Position numbers and translations under genes: made by a program | Notes under the pieces: model-generated | Database searches by the model: none | What the model saw: only the letters and a program-made list of their open reading frames with translations | Told to the model about the DNA's origin: nothing | NCBI GenBank assembly: GCA_959347315.1 | Contig: OY365806.1 | Coordinates: forward strand, 32,976,054 to 33,040,053 | Reading direction: 5' to 3' | DNA from: Bimastos eiseni | Taxonomy: Eukaryota > Annelida > Clitellata > Crassiclitellata > Lumbricidae | DNA length: 64,000 nt | In this document: piece after piece, positions 12,901 through 22,668 of the stretch | Layout: every line of letters begins with the position of its first letter | Numbering within the stretch: position 1 is the stretch's first letter

Positions 12901-15900
12901 AATTATTAGATAGTTCTTTTGCGCCGAAAAACCAAGCCGTGACAGGTCAATATATAGGCTCTCCAGTATAGGCCTATCAGTCCAAAAGACCTAGAGGCTA
13001 GAGGCAATCAGTCTATGATGGATAAGCAAGAAAATGAAAGAGGTAAGTTTAAAGTTCAGTAAAAATGACGCAGTTAGTCTAGGCAACTGAGCAGAGTGGA
13101 CAGAGAATGAATTCCAAAAGGTAGGATCCAGCACCCAATCGAAAAGCTTGCTGACCAAGAACAGTTCATGATTTAGGTATGACCAGTCTGACAACAGTAG
13201 CTTTGTCTTGTTCAATCATACCTTTAATATGAGCCCATCCAGATATTACGTACGCAGAAAAATCGAATTTTCGGACCTCCCTCCCCTTTCAATGTTGCAC
13301 CGCGTACATTCTGTGGATCCTCCCTCATGCTTACATGAACGTACACGAGGCCTATCTGAGTTCAAACCCCTTTACAAAAGCTAAATAGCCAAAAAAGGGG
13401 CCTATATGACATTGACGTAGGCTATGCTATTTATTTCTGTTAGGGCTTAAGCTTCATTTTTCACAGCTTAAATTTATTAACTGTTATGAAAAAATAAAAT
13501 ACTAACAACACTTGCATTTAACCATAACCATAACCACATGATTTTATTATCCATCTGAGACAATTAAACAGAATAATAAGAATGCATGTAAAACGGTAAT
13601 AAGAGGGATAACAGGGAAAGTAAACTCTTCAGGGACCGATTGGTCCCGCTAACAGGGCCTACCCTTTACAATTTGATATTTGGAAAAAGGTACATACAAT
13701 TAGAATATAAATCATCATCTTAACTAGTTAACTAATGTTGTCTGTGCATACACCAATTACTTAGAAAGGGTAGTTAACAAATGTTTTTTATATTTATTTA
13801 AAAAAAACTTTAATTGTGCTGGATTGGCGAATTTCAATTGGTGTCATATTCCAAGTGATGGGTCCTTTGTAGAAATGTTCTAATGCTACATAAAATTGAC
13901 CAGGAAGGAATATAGCTTTGTCAGTGATTGGGTCCTCAGTTCTTATTTTAAAATTCCATGACTTTAGGTCTAAGTCATAAACAGGCTAATGTGGACGTCG
14001 TAATTAGTTATTTATATAATTGCGTACGTAGGTCTACACAATACGCACCCCTAGCCTACGCAAACTCGCCGAAATCCGAAACCTCCTCACTGCGTACATG
14101 TACGTAATATGTAGATGGCCCCTATTCAAGAAGGTGAGATTCAATTTGGTGTCGTTTGCAGCCGATCACGTTTAAACTGTATTGCCGACCTCTGCTGGAA
14201 TAGAAAAGGCCTAAACGCTATATAATAATTAGCCTAATGCCATCCGACAGCCGTACAGAAAGGTTCCCCAAATATAAGTAGGTAAGCTAATCAACGAGCA
14301 GGCCAACCAAACACACGAAAAAAGGCTTGCATTTAGACTGCGAAAGAAATTGTGCCAGGTAAGACGGAACCACGTCAATTTAAGAGTCGACATATAACAT
14401 TTTTAGCACAAGAGTTTATTGTGCAAATGAGAGAATGTACTAAGGCGAGACGTTCACAATTTTTGGGGAACTTCTAAATATTTGAAAAACTATCTGTGCA
14501 TTGCTCTTACTGTATAGGTGAGCCTTGTTTGACAAATTATTTTAACATCCTAGTCTAAATTTAAAATATTATACTTTAAAATTATAACTGAAGATAAAAC
14601 GATAAATTAAATATATTATTTAAAAAAACGAAAAACTTTGTAGGTTTTTGTTTCGTTTCGTTAAACGTAGGCCTACATTGGACAACATGATACATGCTAA
14701 ATTAACAAACATGTACTAACGGTGCAACATTACGAACTGAACATAATAGAACACAATAGGCCACATTCTTGATAGGTATATAGCCTAAATCTTAGTTAGT
14801 AGATAGTCGACTTATGTTTGTACGTTATAAAATAGTAATCAATATTGTGCTACTCTGTGAATTTCCAAACTTGTTAATTCAACATTATTGAAGATATTCT
14901 ATCATAACTAAGCGTAGCCTTTAAAACAAACACACGCGCACACCGCCCAACAAACCGATCAAAAGACCAACGCGCGCACCGCCCAATAAACCGATCAACA
15001 GACACACGCACGCACCGCCTCATAAACCGATCAACAGACCCACGCACGCACTGCCCTACAAACCGATCAACAGACCCACGCGCGCACCGCCCAATAAACC
15101 CATAAACAGACCCACGCGCGCACCGCCCAAAAAACAGAACAGCAGATGCACGCGCCTACCGCCCAATAAACCGATCAACACACACGCGCACCGCCCAATA
15201 AACCGATCTACAGACCCACGGGAAAACAGACGCATGTACGGACAAGCGACCCACGCAAGCTTGTGTAAAATGTATCGATTTTTTTTAGCTTCGTAAGTTA
15301 TGATTGATAACTTATTACGAAGGTTATTTCGATGCAGTGCCAAGATTATGTCCTGGTCCAAAGGCGTTTGGAGCTGTTAATCAATGGAAACATTTTCTTG
15401 TTCTTTAATGAAGTATTCTAATCCTAGGCTCCTTAGCTGTTCAAAGCTATTCTTTAAGGGATTTAATATAAATATTTTTTTTTACTTTCACACAAAGATA
15501 GCTAGCTATTATTGTTTAATAACTTTCGATAACCGGGACTTATCAAAGAAGGCAAAATGAGGATTTGAAACTTTATTGACTCGTTCGGTAACGACATAGA
15601 ATGCCTTAGTAGGCCTACATAAACTTAAAGGTCAGCAGGGGCATTAGCACATTATAATAATTAATTTTTAGTCAGACGCTTGTAGAAGAAGCCAGATAAT
15701 AATAAAATATTCAATTACCGTTTACACGATTACTTAATTCTCATATTGAAGTAAGACTAGGCATGCCTCGTCTGACTTTTGCCTTGTCTTGAGACTTATG
15801 CCGAGGCACAGGCCTCATACTGGCTGCGGGTCTGGTTGCCTGTTTATATCCTGTAGCTCTGGAGGAGGCCAACGCTGTCAGTAAATCGGAGATGATACAC

Positions 15901-18900
15901 CATCCCTTCTTTTAATTTGATTCCTGCCTCAGACTGAGGGACATTATAGTGTCACTAGGCACGGGCGGAGACTTAGGGGGGAAATCGGGGGACGATCCCC
16001 CCAAAATTTGGAGTGCGGGGGATGGAGTAGCTTATATCCCCCCAAATTTCAGACGATTGAACGTGTGCTTACTGTTATATTTCCTATGTCTGAGACTGGT
16101 TTCGTTAAACTATAAGTTTTACAGATAGGGCAAAGTAAAATTAAATTAGTAACGGGTGATTGTACGCTCAAGTGGGAAATACATGTATAATCGGATTTGA
16201 GGTCCCAAGTTTGACCGATATGACTCATAGGAGGTCACCTTATACCCTAAACAAAGACAGGCAGCACACACAGACCCCCGCTGGTATGCACCCTGGGTGA
16301 TGCGACTGATGCCGATGCTGCAGCCAACTATTGCCGCTTCAGGCCAACCATGAGGTCAGAGCTCACGATATTGGCCAGGCCGCAAGGACAGTACTGAGTG
16401 GGTGCAGGTACCTCCAGTCGTCAGAATAGGACTCTGCCAGTTTGCTGATCAGAAAAAAGAAATGCTGCAAGTGCCAGTCCATCCGATTTTTTAAGAAGAA
16501 AGCTGTTCAACAATTGTCGGAGACCCCTACCGCACGTCGCCACTATATACATGGATGGTATGAATCTGTGATTATATGAGGAAGCGCCATCCCTGATATT
16601 AGAGATAATCAGAGAAATCCTAATAATTTGAAAGATAAAACCCTTCAACAAATTTAAAAATAATTGGGAGGATAGAAATCGCACGGTTCTTTGACTACTG
16701 CTACGAGTTAGGCTTAAAGTCTAGGAATAAGACCTGATTGCTGAATGTTATATTGTACGATGCCTATTTTCTTTTAATAATAGTAAGAATAATAGCTCAG
16801 ATTTCTCTGTGCAGAATTGGTCAGTGGCGTCACTAGGGAGACGGGGACGGATGGTACCGGGTGAAACCATCAGAGGGGCAACACCAAAATAACACGATGA
16901 CTCGTCTGTGCAGAATTTCAGCAAAAAATAAATGATTTTATATTAAAAAACCAGGTAACAAAAAATATTATCTTACATGAATATGATCAAAGGCGTCAAG
17001 ACAGAGGATTCGGAGGCAAATGCTCCACTTTCAGGTAGGGGGGATACTTTTGAGTCTTAGGGTGGGATATCTTCAAATCTTTAACAAACTTTTAAGTTAT
17101 TGTAACAATTTAACTAATTATAACGTATTTATTATAATAAATAAATTATAAATTATTGTGACTCACAGCTTCCGATTATGAAACAAGTTAGTAGTCTGGT
17201 ACTATAGGCCTACTACAAAGAACCAGCAATTGGTTACATATTCACTTTAAGTTGTTTATTTTCTTGTTTTTGGTTCCTGTTGCCATCTGCTGTTGCATAG
17301 ATCGCTAACTTCTCATCTAAAAACTCGTTGGCTACATGTTTGCAAAATGAGTGTAGGACATTTGCCCCCCTCCCGCACATCTGACCATGGGACGATTTCT
17401 CCCATGTAAATGTTGAATGGAAACTATATTTATCATCAATCCAACACAAAAATAATAATACTAACAATAATAGTACTAATAATGATATTAAGTTAATAAT
17501 AATATTAATAATAATGATAATAATAACGATAATAACTAAGATGATAACTACGATAATAATAATAATAATAATAATTTAGTTTAATTTCACACTGAGAGAC
17601 TGTGGCGTGATTACAAGTATAGAACATGTATGAATTTGTGATGATATGTTATTGGCAGTTTTTGAACTTCTATTGAACTTCTATTAAATTAAGCAAAATA
17701 TATTTGCGTCAATCAAACTTCTTTTTAACCACAAATTATTTTTAATCGATACAACTTCACTTTAAACTAGTAGACAAAGCGAGGCAGCAATTATCAAGCA
17801 ATTGTATTGTATTTAAGTATTTATAATGCGCCTCCAGTAGGGTGAACCATTCAGAAGCGCTGCCCGTGCGCAAGATCCCCAAGAAGAAGTAGGTTTTGAG
17901 AAATGCAAAAGAGGATAAGAGATAGAATTTTAGAGCGAACAGATGGAGAAAGCGCATTTCACAGACAGGGATCGATTGAAGCAAAATATCGAGACTGAAC
18001 CGCTGCTGTTGTTGTTTGGAAATTGAACTTTTATTAACTGTCCACAACCCAAATTTTGTCTATCTGTTCCCCCAAACTTCGAGCCAAGTCTCCGCCTATG
18101 CCACTAGGCCTATACGTGTAGACCTACATCTAAATGATTTTAGGGGCTAACATTAACATGTATGTTTATACTTGTCTGACCACGGGGCAATTGACCTGTA
18201 ACCGAAACTGCTTATTATTAATCTGCCTATTAATTATTATCACGTCAATTTAATTTGACTTTGCGCCTCTCTATACTCTCATGCATGAATTATAAAACTT
18301 TCCAGCTATTTCATAATTAAATTTGATTCTCGGTTCTCCTGCGTCACCATCGATCGGTTTCTTACGGAGCGCCATAGACGGCGGAGGTGGGAACGTGGGG
18401 TAGGAGATACACGCCGGTTCTACAGTTCCACCACCTCCGCATTTACAAATTGACCACTGAGTGGAACTCGAGCGGAGACTTTGGAAGTTTAGAGGAGCGG
18501 TCGCCACCAAAATGTCAGGTGGGGCATGGAGCTTCTATATCCCTGCTTCCTTGAAATCTCATAAATACTAAAAATGTACACTGCTTATAAGTTATAGCTC
18601 TATCTTTTTTCGCTGCGTCCATGTTTGGGAAGTAAATTTTTTCTGCCCTTCTCCAAGCCCCATTTCTTTCAATAGGCCTATATCCCCAGAACCCAGTCTC
18701 TTCCTAAGCAAATTTCCACTTGTGTAAAATTTCCTAGTTTCCATTAAATCAAAAATTTAACACACACGGCTTCCACGCTCACCACGTTTTGTGTTCACGT
18801 TTGTGTAGGTGCAAGCTTATACTTCATCCTCGTGTGGTCGTGTGTTCTAATTTCTACTTGTTTTCTTTAAAGTCGGCCTAACGCACACTAGCGTAAACCA

Positions 18901-19985
18901 TAAACAAGTTTTGCAAGCCGTAAAATTGGAAAGGGCTTGATATAATTTGGATATTGATAGGCCTATTTTATTAAACTTATTCAAAAATAAATTCGCTGCG
19001 TGGAGTAACAATAACGCTCTGTAGTTATTAGTTCTCAGTCTGTAGCGGCCACAACGTTTATCTCAGTCTGGAGCGGTCACAACGTTTATCTCAGTCTGGA
19101 GCGGTCACAATGTTTATCTCAGTCTGGAGCGGTCACAACGTTTATAGCCCTCACGTGATCGGCAGCAACGACCAAATTCTAATGTAACGACGATAAGATA
19201 ATAATTAATGTCCATGAATTTGACCACTTTGAGAACGACCGTGACGATTATGATGACGGAAAATACATGAATGGCGATGACGACTTTATGATTGCGACAA
19301 AGACATCGGTAACATTGCGCTTATAGCTATTAAACCATTTTAGGAGACAGAGACCTTGGACACAATGAGAGCTGACCTACAGCGGGAAGTGGAAAACCTT
19401 GTGAGTCAGAAGAACCAGCTGGAGTTCATCCTCCAGGCTCACACGACGCAGTGCCGCATGGTTCCTCCATCCATCTCCTCACCCGGATCCACAGCACAAC
19501 TCATCAAACTGGAGAGTACAGACACAAGCTTCCTCCGACCACCATCTGCCTCACGTCACGAGTCTAGTTCGACCATCTCGACGTATGTGCATCCCCACGG
19601 TCGGCTACAGCAGCAGACGAGTGCCTCAATGTTGAATTCATCGAACCAGATGACAGACATGCATTGCAAGGGTCCTCACAATCAGATGCTATTGAATACT
19701 TTTGCCAACCATGCGTCATCTATGACTTCATTAACTCAGGCGTCGTCTATCAACACGATTTCATCAATGTCAAGTGCGACTATGACTTTGCCAACAACTT
19801 CTGATGCCGAACTACTGGTGTCACCAATGACTCTTGACGCGCTAATGCCCTTTGACTTCGGCTTTGACTCTCTGCTGGAAGCACAGGAGGTCCCGACTCG
19901 GGTTACAGACGTTCCTTTCTCCTCACCCACAAGCGTCATCCACAACTATCTCGATGGAATATCACCAACTCTCCTCAACTTATGA
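6907..19985 (+). CDS. fos: Fos-family bZIP transcription factor (AP-1 subunit), first exon missing
   Basis: Exons: about 6907-7377 (acceptor TTTCTGACAG, donor GTAAAG), 12292-12399 and 19344-19985 (TGA); all junctions are phase 0. Exon 2 (36 codons) encodes the basic region RKRIRRERNKQAAARCRQRR with the conserved N, A, A, C and R residues that contact DNA, and the conserved redox cysteine. The zipper spans the second intron: five leucines at exact heptads (HLMAETETLDTMRADLQREV, then NLVSQKNQLEFILQAH). ETETL and LEFILQAH are Fos diagnostics and separate it from Jun and CREB. The extreme C-terminus SPTLLNL matches the Fos end SPTLLAL. LIKLEST is a psi-K-x-E sumoylation-type site. Role known for the family: nuclear, dimerises with Jun on TGACTCA sites, immediate-early response. 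About 406 residues are visible. The first exon (initiator Met) was not found, and the exact acceptor of the first listed exon is uncertain (a CAG ending at 7066 is an alternative). Confidence 0.92.
8050..8074. repeat. Perfect 12-bp-arm palindrome
   Basis: CATAGTCAGGTT (8050-8061), one central T, then the exact reverse complement AACCTGACTATG (8063-8074), in the first visible Fos intron. Possible cruciform or dimeric binding site; no known site recognised. Confidence 0.75.
9129..9735. mobile_element. hAT-type nonautonomous element (MITE), about 607 bp
   Basis: Left end CAGTGGCGGATCCA (9129) and right end, read on the other strand, CAGGGGCGGATCCAG (from 9735) form imperfect terminal inverted repeats of the hAT type (CAGKGGCGGATCC). 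Runs of G/C follow both ends (9145-9172 and 9701-9711). Flanking 8-mers ATTATACA (9121-9128) and CATATACA (9736-9743) agree at 6 of 8 positions, consistent with an aged 8-bp target duplication. The interior is AT-rich with no coding capacity. It sits in a Fos intron. Confidence 0.8.
11549..11631. repeat. Short tandem repeat, about 30-bp unit
   Basis: About 2.5 diverged copies of a unit containing CCCCGGA, ATAACCCCTCGTACAAA, in the Fos intron. Confidence 0.7.
12718..12921. repeat. Near-perfect 103-bp tandem duplication
   Basis: The segment beginning CGACTTCATTGTGCACTTGT at 12718 is repeated from 12821 with the same order of features (GGGATCGAGGGTATTATC, then TATTATATTACAATAATAAT). The two copies look virtually identical, which points to a recent event. 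It lies about 320 bp downstream of the Fos basic-region exon, inside the intron that splits the zipper. Confidence 0.9.
13515..13990 (-). mobile_element. 5'-truncated LINE 3' end, related to the element at 45-48 kb
   Basis: The segment with GGGACCGATTGGTCCCGCTAA near 13632 aligns by eye with GGGACCAACAAGGTCCTGCTAA near 45328 in the larger LINE. The antisense of the RT C-terminus also corresponds (around 13826-13890 versus 45530-45600). Both start with an ACCATAACC-containing 3' terminus. Only the last few hundred bases of the element are present, as is usual for target-primed insertions. Edges are approximate. Confidence 0.65.
14934..15222. repeat. Minisatellite, about 36-bp unit, about 8 copies
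   Basis: Diverged tandem units of the form CGCGCACCGCCCAATAAACC followed by GATCAACAGACCCA. The alternating purine-pyrimidine CGCGCAC and CACGCGCGCAC tracts could adopt Z-DNA. The open frame on the minus strand here (15056-15361) is just this repeat being read. Confidence 0.9.
17000..17075 (+). repeat. Dispersed repeat copy 1 (partner at 34.9 kb)
   Basis: CGGAGGCAAATGCTCCACTT, TCAGGTAGGGGGGA, then GTCTTAGGGTGGGATATCTT match, in reverse complement, the segment at 34865-34965. It is nested in the 2.1-kb TIR element. Confidence 0.65.
17440..17577. repeat. (AAT/ATA)n low-complexity tract
   Basis: Degenerate then perfect AATAAT repeats inside the 2.1-kb TIR element. Confidence 0.85.
19033..19144. 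repeat. 28-bp tandem repeat, four copies
   Basis: Unit TCTCAGTCTGGAGCGGTCAC followed by AACGTTTA, four times, with two or three substitutions overall. It lies about 200 bp before the acceptor of the Fos zipper exon; the TCTCAGTCTGG units are pyrimidine-containing and could resemble acceptor-like sequence. Confidence 0.92.
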
Positions 19986-20313
19986 CCTCCCCACACCCAC
20001 GGAGTGCAGACTGCAAATACGCTTGCTTTTCAACTCAAGTGTTCAGGTTTGAATCCCAGTGTGCAATGTAAAATTAACTAAATGTCACGTTGACAATGCC
20101 ATTTGTAATCTCAAATTCTTATAGCGGTAAAATAGCGATGTCGCAGGAATCAGCATAGGCTATTTACGGGTGTTTAACCAAGGCAGAATCGATAGGCAGA
20201 GGGTCACTACAACCTTCATGATTTGGATGATACTGAAATTGTCTTATTGGTGCTTTCGTCAAAATATCTGGTAATGCTGCCAGAGGCAGGATTATTACGA
20301 GATACATGTACCC
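19986..20313. other. Fos 3' flank, probable 3' UTR
   Basis: No coding sequence. The next AATAAA-type hexamers seen downstream lie inside the adjoining MITE (about 20520 and 20589), so the Fos transcript may end within or beyond that element; this is inference. Confidence 0.4.
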
Positions 20314-20628
20314 CAGTGATTCCCAACCTGTGGCCCGCGGGCCAAAAGTGGCCCACCAGGCTTCAAAAGTGACCCTCGATCAAAGATATAAAAAATATGC
20401 GTGCAAAAACCTGAATATTTGACAGAATAATTAATTTCTTTTATAAATTATTACGTTTTGTTGACGTTTATAAGTAACATCAAATGTATTTATATTAATG
20501 CGTGATTTGATTTTATTATAAAATAAAAATGTTAAAATTTAAAACAATTATTTATAACCTTTATATGGCTCGTCATGTCCTCCAACTAAATAAAAAGGGC
20601 CCTAAGTCAAAAAGGTTGAGAACCACTG
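20314..20628. mobile_element. hAT-type MITE, 315 bp
   Basis: Ends CAGTGATTCCCAACCTGTGG (20314) and, on the other strand, CAGTGGTTCTCAACCTTTTT (from 20628) are the classic hAT inverted repeats found in nonautonomous hAT elements of many animals. The flanking 8-mers ATGTACCC (20306-20313) and ATGAACCC (20629-20636) differ at one base, a clear 8-bp target duplication. There is no coding capacity. Confidence 0.93.
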
Positions 20629-20636
20629 ATGAACCC

Positions 20637-22668
20637 TCATATGTGTAATGGGCTTTATAAGACGAACACTGTGTAGCTTATAACGACTGAGGCAGAAAGC
20701 AACTGTGCAATGTAACAGAGATTTTGATAACTTGATACAAAAGATGCTAAAGTGCTGTGGAAAAAACTGGTTGGAAACTAAAGGTATTTTTTTGCGTGGA
20801 GTATCTGCGACCAAAACTTCGGCCCCTCAACGCATGGAAAAATAACTTCTGCGGCCGTTACTTACCCTAATCCTGACCTTAAACAACCCTCACAACGCCT
20901 AATGATGCTGACCCTAACCGACCCTTACAACGCATATAAATTTTTGTAGGCACTATTAACAGTGCACATGCACCAAAGGTTGCACAGAGGTCTTCAATTG
21001 CAAAATTTTGTGTATGTGTTTGGCCGTAGAAGTAACACTTTTTCGTTTGTATTGGGACCGAACTTTCGGTTACAGAAGATTTATCCATTTTTTACTGTTC
21101 AGCATTTTAAGCGCCATTATACAATATAAAATTGCCCATCACTGACAACAATCTTTCAGTGCTGACAAATACAGAGCATCAAACAATGAATATACAGTGG
21201 CTAAATTACTCATCTAGATATGGTAGACTGCCAAATTTTGAAAACTTAAGAAATCTTGCAAATCTATAACCGCTGTTTACAAGAAGTTATTCATATTAAG
21301 CGAAATGTAAGAAACAAGATGCAGATCATATCACAGGTCTACATTACAATCAAAAACAAAAGATCTAGTTGAATATAACCATTGTGTATACCTCTTCACT
21401 GGTAATTCTGACTTTTTTGATCTCTCATTAAGCATCATATTTAAAATGTTCAACAAACTTCTCATAATGACCTCATAACCGTACAGTATTTATAATTAAT
21501 TAATTAGGGAATGTTGCAGGTAAACAATTGCCTATTGACAAGAAAATATGCAAATTTTTACTGTTTGTGACTACCCGGTAAAAGAACTACCGTCAAGTAG
21601 AAGATTGTATGCCCTCGTTACCTCAGCCCACATAATCATTGTGATATTTTCCATAACCTTGCATGATCATCACTGCTATCCATCTTGACTTACTGCTAAG
21701 CATTGTCTATATCTGCTAATTTAAATTGATATTGTTCAGTATTTATCAGTATATATATATATATGACAACATAAAAGTGAATGCTTCAACTATTGCATTA
21801 TTTGAAAACGATAAACCAGATCGATTAATATTTGAAATTTACCATTCATTTGCTTGCTTTCTTACATCTTCAAAGCTTGCATTATTACAAAATCAATAAC
21901 ATCAATTTGAATGATTATATAATTATTGCATGACCAATAAGTTGAGAAATCATGGTCTGAATTTGAGACATTGTATCTTATTTGAGAATTTATACAGCAC
22001 TTGTTACAGAACTAGCTACTCCAGAAGCATTCTCAGTGTGAAAGTGCCGAGGAAATAAGGAAGTGTTCATGCAGTAAAGGGATGAGGGTTGGATCCCAAC
22101 TAAAATCTTACTAATCGATTAATCAAAGTTACATTTTGGATAATTTACTCAATGAATTTTTTAATCACCACCCTCCCTACTCTAAATATATTAATTTTTT
22201 AAATATACTATGCACAAAAAGATTTATAGCAAAACTTCAGATGTTTGAAGAAATAGGGCAATTATTGTACGTGAAAATTTCTACCTGTAGTTTGCATGGA
22301 CTTAATAGATAGAAAAATAAGAGCATTTATATATCAATAATTCAACATAGCTTTATCTAAAGACAAAGCAGGCTACTTCTAATGCTAATTGTTATGTTAC
22401 ATAGTCCTGCAAGTTTTCATAGAACTGATACATTCGTTTGTGTTAAATGTGTCATTTTTTGTAACTCTTTGTCAAATAAACATACTGCTTTAAAATCCAT
22501 AATATTCTCTTTCTAATTTGTTTAGTTCACAGAGCAAAACATAAAGTTTGTGACAACAGCAATGACAATTGGACAAACTTTTCCAAGTTAAGGTGGTTGA
22601 TCATTTATATACCACAATTTAAGTACCTCAGATTGCCACAGACCAACATCCCATCATCCCTAGTTAGG
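20637..22668. other. Intergenic DNA between convergent fos and CAMKMT
   Basis: About 2 kb of AT-rich sequence with a short (TA)n run near 21755 and no recognised exon, RNA gene or repeat. The 3' ends of fos (+) and CAMKMT (-) face each other here. Confidence 0.5.

Larger units (their letters stand above)
15961..18101. mobile_element. 2.1-kb element with terminal inverted repeats
   Basis: The left end ACGGGCGGAGACTTAGG (15961) is matched in inverted orientation by GCATAGGCGGAGACTTGG at the right end (18101 and leftwards), followed inward on both sides by C/G-rich runs and a second partial match (AAAATTT). The identical 8-mer CACTAGGC flanks both sides (15953-15960 and 18102-18109), consistent with an 8-bp target duplication. 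The interior is AT-rich and noncoding apart from chance frames, with a nested second-looking end (CAGTGGCGTCACTAGGG at 16822). Likely a nonautonomous DNA transposon. Confidence 0.6.

Noticed and set aside
15056..15361. 101-codon minus-strand frame
   Set aside because: It is the 36-bp minisatellite read in one frame; no domain and no splice context.
16808..16920. Small insertion of about 100 bp flanked by CTGTGCAGAATT and starting CAGTGGCGTCACTAGGG
   Set aside because: No matching right-hand inverted repeat could be found, so it is not listed as a separate element.
18271..18510. Minus-strand frame with STQWSICKCGGGG, resembling a thrombospondin type 1 repeat
   Set aside because: Lacks the WxxW start, the CSVTCGGG spacing and the following cysteines, and no partner exons were found; treated as coincidence.
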